From the NCBI GenBank assembly GCA_905204935.1, contig CAJLBJ010000004.1:1-64000 (forward strand): a stretch of 64,000 nucleotides of DNA, written 5' to 3'. This DNA is from an uncultured Lactobacillus sp. (GTDB lineage: Bacteria > Bacillota > Bacilli > Lactobacillales > Lactobacillaceae). Within the stretch, counting starts at the first letter, position 1, and each line of letters opens with the position of its first letter. Shown piece by piece: positions 43,469-54,098 of the stretch. The notes beneath the pieces are model-generated. The model worked only from the letters and a program-made list of their open reading frames with translations. It searched no databases and was not told the origin of the DNA. The translations under genes and the position numbers were made by a program.

Positions 43469-43617
43469 TGCAACTTGTTACATGCCAAAAATGGCAAAGA
43501 AACATTAATATGTTAACGTTTTAGAGGCGATTTGGAATGCTAAAATTATAATAAAATGTAATTGGCGAAGATAGATGTTGCAGGATAATTAGTAATTTTT
43601 GGGGGAGTTGAATTTCA

Positions 43618-43767
43618 ATGAAAGTAATTAACTTTAAGATAGTTCAGACGTTATTAGCGGTGATTTTTATGTTCAGTGTACCTTTTAATATATCTTGGCT
43701 AAGTTATATTATGGGATTTTTTCTTATAATAGCAATCTGGATACCGACAAAGAAAACAGACTTTTAA
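43618..43767 (+). CDS. Small 49-residue membrane protein of unknown function
   Basis: ATG 43618 is preceded by GGGGGAG nine bases upstream, a strong ribosome site. The product MKVINFKIVQTLLAVIFMFS continues with PFNISWLSYIMGFFLIIAIW and ends TKKTDF. It has two hydrophobic helices of about 14 and 15 residues joined by a short polar turn and a charged end. A terminator follows 40 bases later. Such small two-helix proteins occur in bacteriocin loci as immunity or accessory factors, but this is only a context guess. I do not recognise a family. Confidence 0.5.
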   Translation: MKVINFKIVQTLLAVIFMFSVPFNISWLSYIMGFFLIIAIWIPTKKTDF

Positions 43768-43803
43768 ATAGTGACTACTTTAAAAAGCAAAATGGCCGTT
43801 TAT

Positions 43804-43840
43804 AGAGCAACTTTTCCGAAGAAGAGTTGCTCTGTTTTTT
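43804..43840 (+). terminator. Terminator after the small membrane protein gene
   Basis: AGAGCAACT (43804-43812) pairs with AGTTGCTCT (43825-43833), then T6. Confidence 0.85.
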
Positions 43841-43910
43841 GTATGGATTCCCGAAAAACGAAATTAGCTATTCACAATTGACGCATACGAAAAATCAACC
43901 TAGTGTGAGA

Positions 43911-43928
43911 TTTCTAATTAATTAGAAA
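43911..43928. promoter_or_regulatory. 18-base perfect palindrome upstream of clcA
   Basis: TTTCTAATTAATTAGAAA is a perfect palindrome in the 250-base gap before clcA. It shares the CTAATTAG-like core with the LysR-region palindrome at 34295-34310. It may be an operator or simply a symmetric AT-rich sequence. A possible clcA promoter is TTGACT near 44023 with a weak -10. Confidence 0.4.
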
Positions 43929-44098
43929 AATTCGCCACTGCATATTGAAAAAACTACGAAAGCCATAGTTAAGCCAGTTTAATGTTTTAATATTCATGTT
44001 TTTGCTTTTTATTAAAAATATGAATTGACTTTAATTTTAATTAGCGGTAAGTTTGAGATATTAAAAGTAAAGTTAGGTAAGTTATCGTGGGGAATTTA

Positions 44099-45622
44099 AT
44101 GGAACGTTTACAACTCAACTCGACACGTTTTATCTTTATTTTAAAAGGTCTATTTGTTGGAAGTTTAGTCGGGATTGTTGTTAGTATCTTTAGGTTTGTG
44201 ATTGAAAAAAGTCTAATTTTAGTTAAAGGCTTATATCAGCAGATGCATACGCAGCCTTGGTTACTTGGTGTTTGGCTAGTGGTGATGCTTTTGTGCTGTT
44301 ATTTATGTGGTTTATTGATCAAAAGTGATCCAAATATCAAAGGCTCAGGTATTCCACAAGTTGAAGGGCAACTTGAAGGTTCACTCGAAGTTAATTGGTG
44401 GAGTGTTTTTTGGAAAAAATTTGTTGGTGGAATTTTAGCGATTGGTTCCGGCTTGTTTTTAGGGCGTGAAGGTCCTTCAATCCAATTAGGAGCGATGCTT
44501 GGTCAAGGTGTGGCTCAAGTTACTAAGCAACAAGGTACTGGCCAGCGAGTCTTGTTAGCCGGGGGTGCATCTGCTGGATTAGCAGCCGCATTTAATGCAC
44601 CGATTGCAGCTACATTATTTGTTTTAGAAGAAGTTTACCATAACTTTTCACCACTTGTATGGACGACAGCCTTAAGTTCAGCGCTAGCAGCCAGTTGGGT
44701 TTCTTCAAATTTTTTTGGATTAGACCCAATTTTAGATTTAACAGCTAGCCATGTTTTTCCAGTTCAGTATTATCCATATTTGATTTTACTGGGACTTGTT
44801 TTAGGACTATTGGGCTATTTGTATCAGTATTTAACACTTAATATGCCGAGTTTTTATCAACGGTTAAACTTCTTAAAGGAACCTTATTATTCAGTTGTTC
44901 CGTTTGTTTTGGTGATTTTTGTTGGCTATTTTTGGCCAGAAACTTTGGGTGGAGGCAATAGTTTAATTGTTCTAACTGCCCATAGTTCATGGACGTTAAA
45001 AGTTATCTTAGGTTATTTTGTTTTACGCTTGCTTTTTTCGACTTTATCTTATGGTTCAGGCTTACCTGGGGGTATCTTTTTGCCAATCTTAACTTTGGGG
45101 GCCTTACTAGGAGCTTTAGTCTTTAATGGTCTAAATCTTTGGCAGCTAATGCCAGCTTATTTGCTGGTTAACTTTATTATCTATGCGATGGCAGGTTATT
45201 TTGCAGGAATTGGGAAAGCGCCATTTACAGCCATCTTATTGGTGACAGAAATGGTCGGTTCACTTAAACACTTATTACCTTTAGCAGTTGTTTCACTAGT
45301 TGCTTATGCCGTGGTTGATTTGCTTGATGGTGAACCAATTTATGAAGCTATGCTCCAAAAATTACGACCACAGGTTAAACAATGTGTCGGAACTTATCAT
45401 GATCGCCTTGAAGTTCCGGTCTTTGTTGATTCATATCTCCAAGATAAGCAAGTTCGTGATATTGCTTGGCCTAAAGAGTGTTTATTAGTGGCAATTCGGC
45501 GTGGTGAAAATGAACAATTACCACATGGTGATACGGTGATTCGCAGTGGTGATACCTTAGTTTTTGCAATTGCCCATGAAAATCGAGCTTGGTTAAAAAA
45601 TGAAATTGAAAAATTAAAATAA
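44099..45622 (+). CDS. clcA: CLC-family chloride transporter with C-terminal TrkA-C domain
   Basis: The 507-residue membrane protein has the CLC selectivity segments GSGIPQVEG, GREGPSIQLGAMLGQ (with the gating glutamate) and GSGLPGGIFLPILTLGALLG, and about ten hydrophobic helices. It ends with a cytoplasmic TrkA-C-like domain (LLVAIRRGENEQLPHGDTVIRSGDTLVFA). The GSGIP and GREGP motifs point to Cl-/H+ exchange and not to the fluoride-specific branch. I chose ATG 44099 over GTG 44087 because TGGGGA lies just before it. It is a single-gene unit with a strong terminator. Confidence 0.93.
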   Translation: MERLQLNSTRFIFILKGLFVGSLVGIVVSIFRFVIEKSLILVKGLYQQMHTQPWLLGVWLVVMLLCCYLCGLLIKSDPNIKGSGIPQVEGQLEGSLEVNWWSVFWKKFVGGILAIGSGLFLGREGPSIQLGAMLGQGVAQVTKQQGTGQRVLLAGGASAGLAAAFNAPIAATLFVLEEVYHNFSPLVWTTALSSALAASWVSSNFFGLDPILDLTASHVFPVQYYPYLILLGLVLGLLGYLYQYLTLNMPSFYQRLNFLKEPYYSVVPFVLVIFVGYFWPETLGGGNSLIVLTAHSSWTLKVILGYFVLRLLFSTLSYGSGLPGGIFLPILTLGALLGALVFNGLNLWQLMPAYLLVNFIIYAMAGYFAGIGKAPFTAILLVTEMVGSLKHLLPLAVVSLVAYAVVDLLDGEPIYEAMLQKLRPQVKQCVGTYHDRLEVPVFVDSYLQDKQVRDIAWPKECLLVAIRRGENEQLPHGDTVIRSGDTLVFAIAHENRAWLKNEIEKLK

Positions 45623-45659
45623 AAATACCCCACTAGTTTTTTAGGCTAGTGGGGTATTT
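45623..45659 (+). terminator. Terminator after clcA
   Basis: AAATACCCCACTAG (45623-45636) pairs perfectly with CTAGTGGGGTATTT (45646-45659). Confidence 0.9.
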
Positions 45660-45693
45660 TGAATAATAAAAAAGATAATTATTTTTTTAATAA

Positions 45694-45813
45694 TAAAAGC
45701 GCTTGCAAAAAAATAAAAGATAGATTATAATTGTGTTAAAGATAAAAAGATATGTAACTATTAAATTAGGCATAGCTATTCGTATTTAAGGATAGCTGTG
45801 CCTAATTTTTTTT
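45694..45813 (+). promoter_or_regulatory. Promoter, cre site and antitermination leader of the PTS-RhaD operon
   Basis: TTGCAA (45703-45708), 17 bases, TATAAT (45726-45731). TAAAAGCGCTTGCA (45694-45707) is a good cre overlapping the -35 box. The leader contains a terminator: AATTAGGCATAGCTAT (45764-45779) pairs with ATAGCTGTGCCTAATT (45792-45807), followed by an eight-T tract, all before the antiterminator gene. Bases just upstream (45731-45763) would hold the competing RNA-antiterminator target. This is the classic BglG/LicT arrangement. Confidence 0.8.
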
Positions 45814-45830
45814 GGAAAGGAATTGAGGCT

Positions 45831-46682
45831 ATGAAAGTAATTCAATCACTAAACCAAAATGCGTTACTGGTTATCAATAACAATGGAGAGGAGGTTGTTG
45901 CGTTAGGAAAAGGAATTGGATTCAAAAAAAAGAAAGGGGATTTAGTTGATGTAAAAGGGATTTCTAGAATATTTGCTGTGCAATCAAATGTTGTAGAAAA
46001 AAAGATTTTAGAGACATTAAAAGATATTGACGCAGATATTTACATGATTGCTGAAGATGTAGTCGATTTGGCAGAAACCTTATTGAACAAAAAATTAAAT
46101 GAAACATTTATTTTTACAATAGCAAAACATATTCAGTTTGCTATTGAAAGAGATAGAGAAACACAACTTGAATATGATCCATTTGAATATCAACTAGGCT
46201 ATCTTTATCCAGATGAATATAAAGTTTCTGAGGAAGTCATAAAATTTATCAATGATAAATATCATTTGTCAATGAAGAAGCAAGAAATTTCATTTTTTAC
46301 ACTGCATTTTGTGAATGGAATGATTGATAGTGAAGATTTCAATGATATTTTGAAGCTAAGTGATACTCTCAATGAGATTGTGTCATTTATTGATGAAGAA
46401 AGTGGAAAGAATTTAAGAAAAGATTCTGTGGATTATAGTCGATTTATTGTCCACCTTAGGTATTTTTTGATTAGGTCATTTTCTAAAGATAAAGAGGAAA
46501 AGCAAGATCCAAGAATAGATGAATTATTAGGAATTACTAAAGAAATGTATTTAGAAGAGACCAAGTTATTGTCAAAAATCAAAGAAAAATTATTTGAGGA
46601 TAAAGGATTATCATTTGGTGTAGATGAAGACTTGTATTTATTACTGCATTTGGTGAGGATTTTAGGAAAGAAGGATGAGTAG
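45831..46682 (+). CDS. BglG/LicT-family transcriptional antiterminator
   Basis: The 283-residue protein has an N-terminal RNA-binding CAT domain (MKVIQSLNQNALLVINNNGEE, GKGIGFKKKKGD) followed by two PRD domains with regulatory histidines. PRD1 contains FTIAKHIQFAIERD and PRD2 contains DYSRFIVHLRYFLIRS and LYLLLHLVRIL. I chose ATG 45831 because AAAGGAATTGAGG lies upstream; the open frame before it runs through the terminator stem. It is the first gene of the operon and is predicted to prevent termination at the hairpin in its own leader when the sugar is present. The start of gatA-like EIIA follows its stop directly. Confidence 0.93.
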   Translation: MKVIQSLNQNALLVINNNGEEVVALGKGIGFKKKKGDLVDVKGISRIFAVQSNVVEKKILETLKDIDADIYMIAEDVVDLAETLLNKKLNETFIFTIAKHIQFAIERDRETQLEYDPFEYQLGYLYPDEYKVSEEVIKFINDKYHLSMKKQEISFFTLHFVNGMIDSEDFNDILKLSDTLNEIVSFIDEESGKNLRKDSVDYSRFIVHLRYFLIRSFSKDKEEKQDPRIDELLGITKEMYLEETKLLSKIKEKLFEDKGLSFGVDEDLYLLLHLVRILGKKDE

Positions 46683-47147
46683 GTGAGTATTGTAGGAGAA
46701 CTAATTCAAGCAGAACTTATTGATATGGAATGTGACAGTATATCAGTAAATGATTTTTTTGAAACTAAAGCAGAGATTTTAAAAAAATTAGGATTTGTAG
46801 AAAAAACATATTTAGAAGCAATAATTGAACGTGAAAAAGAATATCCAACAGGATTGAATTTAGAAAATATTGCTATTGCGATTCCGCATACTACGGTTGA
46901 TCATATAAAAAAACCATTTATTTATTTTAATAAATTAGTGAATAGAGATATTGAATTTATTCAAATGGGAACGGATGATGTAATCGTAAAACCTGAGTAT
47001 ATATTGATGTTAGGAATTAAGGAACCTAAAAATCAAGTAAATTTATTAGCTGAGATAATGGAACTATTTAGTCAAAAAGAATTTATATATAACATAAAAA
47101 ATGCAAAAAGTGCAACAGAAATTATAAACTTATTCAATGAATTTTAA
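46683..47147 (+). CDS. PTS EIIA, galactitol/fructose family
   Basis: The 154-residue EIIA has the active-site histidine in ENIAIAIPHTTVDHIKKP and the fold pattern of the PF00359 family, with ILMLGIKEP in the central strand. The start is GTG 46683, immediately after the antiterminator stop, with AAGGATGAG as ribosome site. It transfers phosphate from HPr to the EIIB encoded next. The gene is notably A/T-rich compared with the origin genes. Confidence 0.88.
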   Translation: MSIVGELIQAELIDMECDSISVNDFFETKAEILKKLGFVEKTYLEAIIEREKEYPTGLNLENIAIAIPHTTVDHIKKPFIYFNKLVNRDIEFIQMGTDDVIVKPEYILMLGIKEPKNQVNLLAEIMELFSQKEFIYNIKNAKSATEIINLFNEF

Positions 47148-47159
47148 ATTAAGGAGACG

Positions 47160-47444
47160 ATGAAAATGAAAAAATTTATAGTAGCATGTGGCTCAGGAGT
47201 TGCAACTTCACAAACGGTAGCAAGTACGGTAGGAAGAATGTTTGAAAAAGATAAAGTACCAGCTACAGTTGAGGCCGTTGATATGAAATCACTAGAACAT
47301 TACTTAAAAAATGCTGATGGGTATATCTATATTGCAAAACCTAAAAAGGATTATGGGGTTCCGATGTTTAATGGTATTGCATTTTTAACAGGAATGGGAA
47401 AGGATGCAGAATATAAAAAACTTTTAGATTTTATCAATAAGTAA
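47160..47444 (+). CDS. PTS EIIB, galactitol family
   Basis: The 94-residue GatB-type protein has the phosphocysteine loop ACGSGVATSQTVASTV near the N-terminus and typical length. AAGGAGACG precedes two ATG codons at 47160 and 47166; the second is better spaced and would shorten the protein by two residues. It lies 12 bases after EIIA and 22 before EIIC. Members of this family phosphorylate galactitol, ketoses or pentitols. Confidence 0.9.
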   Translation: MKMKKFIVACGSGVATSQTVASTVGRMFEKDKVPATVEAVDMKSLEHYLKNADGYIYIAKPKKDYGVPMFNGIAFLTGMGKDAEYKKLLDFINK

Positions 47445-47466
47445 TTTTGTAGAAAGGGGAATACTG

Positions 47467-48819
47467 ATGGAAATATTACAAACTACAGTACAGTATATTT
47501 TAGACTTAGGTGCGGCTGTCTTTGTTCCGTTTTTAATGTTTATAATTGCAATATGTTTACGAATGAACGTTAAAGATGCATTTGTTTCCGCTCTAACTTT
47601 AGGAATAGCTTTTACTGGTATGAATTTATTAGTTAATTTTATTATGACAAGTATGGGTGCAGCAGCAAATGACTTGGCTACAAATACAGGCCTCTCGTTA
47701 CCTGCGGTAGACATTGGTTGGCCTGGAGCGGCCTCAATTACATGGGCTTGGCCATTTGCTTTCCTAATGTTTCCAGTTCAGATAGGTATTAATATTATTT
47801 TGCTTTTATTGAATCAAACAAAAACTTTAAATGTTGATTTATGGAATGTTTGGAATAAAATTTTTTCAGCGGTGTTAGTTTCATATTTTACAAATAATGT
47901 ATTTTATGGTTTTTGTGCAGCTGTGATACTTATTATCTTAGAATTAAAGCTAGGAGATGCATTTGCTCCAGAAGTTGAGAGACTTACAGGAATTCCTGGT
48001 GTAACAGTTCCACACTTTATTTGTTTGATTGCAGTTATTTTATTCCCTATCGATGAATTATTAAAGAAAATTCCAGGATTAAACAAAGAATTTAATGCAG
48101 ATAATTTAAAGGAAAAAATTGGGATATTTGGAGAAAATGCAGTAATGGGCTTTATTATTGGATTTGTATTAGGCCTTGCTTCAGGGAATGGATTTAAATT
48201 TGCTTGTACTTTGGCAGTGCAAGCAGCAACAGCATTGCAACTTTTCCCTATGGTATCCAAATTATTTGCGCAAGCATTATCCCCTATTTCCGAAGCAGTT
48301 TCAGAATTCATGCGCGAGAAATTTAAAGATCGTGAAGTCTATATTGGTTTAGATTGGCCAATTCTTGGAGGACGAAATGAGTTGTGGGTTGCTGTTATCT
48401 TTACAATGGTCTTTTTACTAGGATTTTCTATTACCTTACCTGGAAATATTGTTTTACCATTTGCAGGAATTGTAAACCTATCATTTGTAGTAGGTGCTTT
48501 GCTATTGACTAATGGTAATGTATTACGAATGATTATTCATGGTTTTATTTCTGCACCATTATTCTTATATGGAGCAACTTATTTTACACCATATATGACC
48601 AAATTAGCACGTGAATCAGGTACTTTGGATAGTAAACAAAACGGTTTAATTTCTTGGGCAACTTTTGAAGGACCAGATTTGCGTTATATGTTAACTCATA
48701 TGTTTAGTGGCGATATATTAGCTTTTGGATTATTTGCAGGTTGGATGGTTTTATTTGTACTCTTGATTAGAAATAGAAATAAATATAATCAGTCACTTAT
48801 TGATAATGCGAATGAATAA
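47467..48819 (+). CDS. PTS EIIC, galactitol family
   Basis: The 450-residue membrane protein matches GatC-type EIIC: an N-terminal helix (VQYILDLGAAVFVPFLMFII), MNVKDAFVSALTLGIAFTGMN, WPGAASITWAWPFAFLMFPVQIGIN and about nine further helices, ending in a short charged tail. It is the sugar channel for the A and B subunits upstream. No polyol dehydrogenase of the usual galactitol operon is adjacent. An aldolase for ketose-1-phosphates follows instead, so the imported sugar is probably a ketose that becomes phosphorylated at C1. Confidence 0.92.
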   Translation: MEILQTTVQYILDLGAAVFVPFLMFIIAICLRMNVKDAFVSALTLGIAFTGMNLLVNFIMTSMGAAANDLATNTGLSLPAVDIGWPGAASITWAWPFAFLMFPVQIGINIILLLLNQTKTLNVDLWNVWNKIFSAVLVSYFTNNVFYGFCAAVILIILELKLGDAFAPEVERLTGIPGVTVPHFICLIAVILFPIDELLKKIPGLNKEFNADNLKEKIGIFGENAVMGFIIGFVLGLASGNGFKFACTLAVQAATALQLFPMVSKLFAQALSPISEAVSEFMREKFKDREVYIGLDWPILGGRNELWVAVIFTMVFLLGFSITLPGNIVLPFAGIVNLSFVVGALLLTNGNVLRMIIHGFISAPLFLYGATYFTPYMTKLARESGTLDSKQNGLISWATFEGPDLRYMLTHMFSGDILAFGLFAGWMVLFVLLIRNRNKYNQSLIDNANE

Positions 48820-48888
48820 TAAGATTGAGTAGAAGTCGAATGGTATTTGAGATGTCTTTCGTCTTCTTGCTTTGATAGGAGGAAGAAT

Positions 48889-49131
48889 ATGTCAAAGAAT
48901 ACTTGGAAAATTATAATAATTTTTTCGGCAATTATGTTTGTATATAGTTTAATAACACACCAAATTCTACTTACAATTTTAGCATTAATTTTATCTGTAA
49001 GAGCGGGTAAACAAAATTTGTTCATAGAATATGACAAAAAACAAGAGGAAAAACGTCAAAAACTTAGAAATATAATGACTGAACGTAAAAATAAACAAAA
49101 GAAAGAAAAATTAGATAAGAGGAGCGTATAA
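48889..49131 (+). CDS. Unknown 80-residue membrane protein in the PTS-RhaD operon
   Basis: ATG 48889 follows AGGAGGA six bases upstream, a strong signal. The product begins MSKNTWKIIIIFSAIMFVYS and has two hydrophobic stretches covering roughly residues 7-37, then a long basic, probably coiled tail (EYDKKQEEKRQKLRNIMTER, KNKQKKEKLDKRSV). It lies between EIIC and the aldolase with only one base to the next start, so it is part of the operon. I do not recognise a family. It might stabilise or tether the permease or aldolase at the membrane, but nothing in the sequence proves this. Confidence 0.7.
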   Translation: MSKNTWKIIIIFSAIMFVYSLITHQILLTILALILSVRAGKQNLFIEYDKKQEEKRQKLRNIMTERKNKQKKEKLDKRSV

Positions 49132-49132
49132 A

Positions 49133-49963
49133 GTGAAGTATCCGAAATATTTAATTGAGTTAGTTCAAACGACATATGATATGTGGAAAAAAGGATGGGA
49201 TGAATATAATGGTGGCAATATATCGTATCGTTTGACAGAAGATGAAGTAAAAAGTATAAAAGAATCTTTTTTAGATACTAATTATAATGTTTATCAAGAA
49301 CCAGATGTAGTAAAAAATTTAATGGAGGTTCCTCAAAATGTTCAAGGTGAATATTTGCTAATTACAGCTTCGGGGAGTCATTTTAGATATCTAAAAGAAC
49401 AACCAGAAATTGATACAGGTATAGTGAAACTAACAGCTGATGGATATGAAGTTATTGCTGGCTATAATACAGGTAAATATCCAACATCTGAAATATATAT
49501 GCATATCCTTTCCCATAGTGCAAGAGTATCACAAAATAAAAATCATAGGGTTGTTATTCATAATCATGCAACAAACATTGTACTGTATTCATTATTAAAT
49601 GAAGTAACTAGTGAATCTTTAACCAAGGATTTATGGAGTGTATTAACCGAATCAATTGTTGTTTTTCCAGATGGAATTTCCGTCTTACCTTGGGAAGTTC
49701 CAGGAACACGAGAAATTGGTGAAGCAACAGCAAAATTGTTGAAAGGTTGCCGTTTAGTTGTTTGGGCAAAGCATGGAGTTTTAAGTACAGGTGTAGATTT
49801 TGAAGATTGTTTTGGTTTGATTGAAACGGCTAATAAAGCTGCAGGATTAGCATTAGATTTACAACGTATTAGTGGAAAATCATTAAGAGAAAATAATATT
49901 CTATCAGATGATAATTTAAGAGATGTTTGTGCAGCGTTGAAAGTAACAGGACGATATTTATAG
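49133..49963 (+). CDS. rhaD: Class II aldolase, rhamnulose-1-phosphate aldolase-like
   Basis: The 276-residue protein is a good match in layout to RhaD: MWKKGWDEYNGGNISYRL, LITASGSHFRYL, GKYPTSEIYMHI with the catalytic glutamate region, the zinc ligands in VVIHNHATN and WAKHGVLSTG, and FPDGISVLPWEVPGTREIG. Class II aldolases of this family split L-rhamnulose-1-phosphate (or L-fuculose-1-phosphate and related ketose-1-phosphates) to dihydroxyacetone phosphate and an aldehyde. GTG 49133 follows AAGAGGAGCG. No rhamnose isomerase or kinase is present, so the phosphate probably comes from the PTS. Confidence 0.88.
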   Translation: MKYPKYLIELVQTTYDMWKKGWDEYNGGNISYRLTEDEVKSIKESFLDTNYNVYQEPDVVKNLMEVPQNVQGEYLLITASGSHFRYLKEQPEIDTGIVKLTADGYEVIAGYNTGKYPTSEIYMHILSHSARVSQNKNHRVVIHNHATNIVLYSLLNEVTSESLTKDLWSVLTESIVVFPDGISVLPWEVPGTREIGEATAKLLKGCRLVVWAKHGVLSTGVDFEDCFGLIETANKAAGLALDLQRISGKSLRENNILSDDNLRDVCAALKVTGRYL

Positions 49964-49990
49964 CTAGAGGACTTAAATTTTTATAAAAAT

Positions 49991-50037
49991 AAAAAAGATA
50001 AAACCGCTAAAATTTTTTTATGGGTTTTATCTTTTTT
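49991..50037 (+). terminator. Bidirectional terminator between rhaD and lacZ
   Basis: AAAAAAGATAAAACC (49991-50005) pairs with GGTTTTATCTTTTTT (50023-50037). The A and T runs at both ends suit both convergent genes. Confidence 0.85.
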
Positions 50038-50047
50038 ATTTTGTTTT

Positions 50048-53050
<3,003 letters not shown>

Positions 53051-53148
53051 TCACTAATAGTATAATCGTTTTTGAAAGGGTTTTTATGGATAAATAAATC
53101 AAGCTTATGTGATAATGTTTCTAAATAAATATTTTAAGGATGATAATT

Positions 53149-53979
53149 ATGCGAATTTTATGGAGAAGATATAAAAGAGTTGATTTTGACTTGAATTTAG
53201 ATGAATGTGGTATTCATCAATGTACCTATCTAAATAAATATAGTTATGTTGTCGAAAATGCCTATATGATTCATTATGTGATGCAAGGAATCGGGTATTT
53301 GCAAGTAGAAAATCAACGTTTTAAATTAGAAAAAGGCGATGCTTTTATTGTTAAAAAAGGGATGAAAATCAGTTATTACCCAGATAAAAATGATCCATGG
53401 AAATATTGTTGGATTGCTTTTAGTGGCGTTTTAGCGGATAAGTATTTGACCAAATACGACTTTACTAATACATGCAAGGTATCGTTTGCTACTACTGAAA
53501 GCTTGCCTAACTTATTAATTGCTTTTACGGAAGAATTAAAAGATGAAACTAATGATAATGAGCTTTTTAGACTTAGTCATCTTTATCCATTATTTTATGA
53601 ATTATGTAAAAAATTGGTGCAACCTAAGGTGTTGGAAAATAAGGAAAATATTTTAAATCATAATCTTGAAAAAGCTATTCAATATATCAACAAAAATTAT
53701 CAACAGCCAATTAAGGTTACTGATGTTTGTGAAGAAATTAATGTGACTCGCAGTTATTTATATAAAATTTTTACCCAGAATCTTAAAATTTCGCCACAAG
53801 AATATTTAGGGCAACTACGCTTGTTTAAGGCGTGCGAGTTGTTAAAAAATAGCGCTAAAAGTATTAAAGAAATTACTTTTTTAGTAGGTTATACAGATCA
53901 ATTATATTTTTCAGCGAAGTTTAAAAAGGCTTATGGAGTAGCGCCTAAGAAGTATCGCCAAATGTCTCGGCAAAAATAA
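53149..53979 (+). CDS. AraC-family transcriptional regulator
   Basis: The 276-residue protein has an N-terminal cupin sensor domain (VMQGIGYLQVENQRFKLEKGD, YPDKNDPWKYCWIAFSG) and two C-terminal helix-turn-helices, with DVCEEINVTRSYLYKIFTQ and ITFLVGYTDQLYFSAKFKKAYG. The PWKYCWIAFSG motif is typical of MsmR/RafR-like regulators of oligosaccharide genes. I chose ATG 53149 because AAGGA lies eight bases before it; ATG 53140 overlaps the ribosome site. It sits between lacZ (divergent) and the PTS-sulfatase operon and could control both. Confidence 0.9.
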   Translation: MRILWRRYKRVDFDLNLDECGIHQCTYLNKYSYVVENAYMIHYVMQGIGYLQVENQRFKLEKGDAFIVKKGMKISYYPDKNDPWKYCWIAFSGVLADKYLTKYDFTNTCKVSFATTESLPNLLIAFTEELKDETNDNELFRLSHLYPLFYELCKKLVQPKVLENKENILNHNLEKAIQYINKNYQQPIKVTDVCEEINVTRSYLYKIFTQNLKISPQEYLGQLRLFKACELLKNSAKSIKEITFLVGYTDQLYFSAKFKKAYGVAPKKYRQMSRQK

Positions 53980-54053
53980 TTGGTTGTCATAAAAACATAA
54001 TTGGTTGTGATTTGCATATTTAAAAACAACATTTAAAAGTTTATGCTTTCTTT

Positions 54054-54067
54054 AGAAAACGTTTTCT
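54054..54067 (+). promoter_or_regulatory. Palindromic cre site before the PTS-sulfatase operon
   Basis: AGAAAACGTTTTCT is a perfect palindrome matching the cre core, 32 bases before the EIIAB start. The promoter is less clear: a TTGCAT at 54012-54017 lies upstream without a convincing -10. Confidence 0.7.
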
Positions 54068-54098
54068 TTGAGAGTTAAAAGCAAAGGAGGGCAAAATC

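Noticed and set aside
47904..48311. 135-residue minus-strand open frame opposite the galactitol-type EIIC
   Set aside because: It mirrors the EIIC coding frame; its composition and lack of a ribosome site indicate an artefact.
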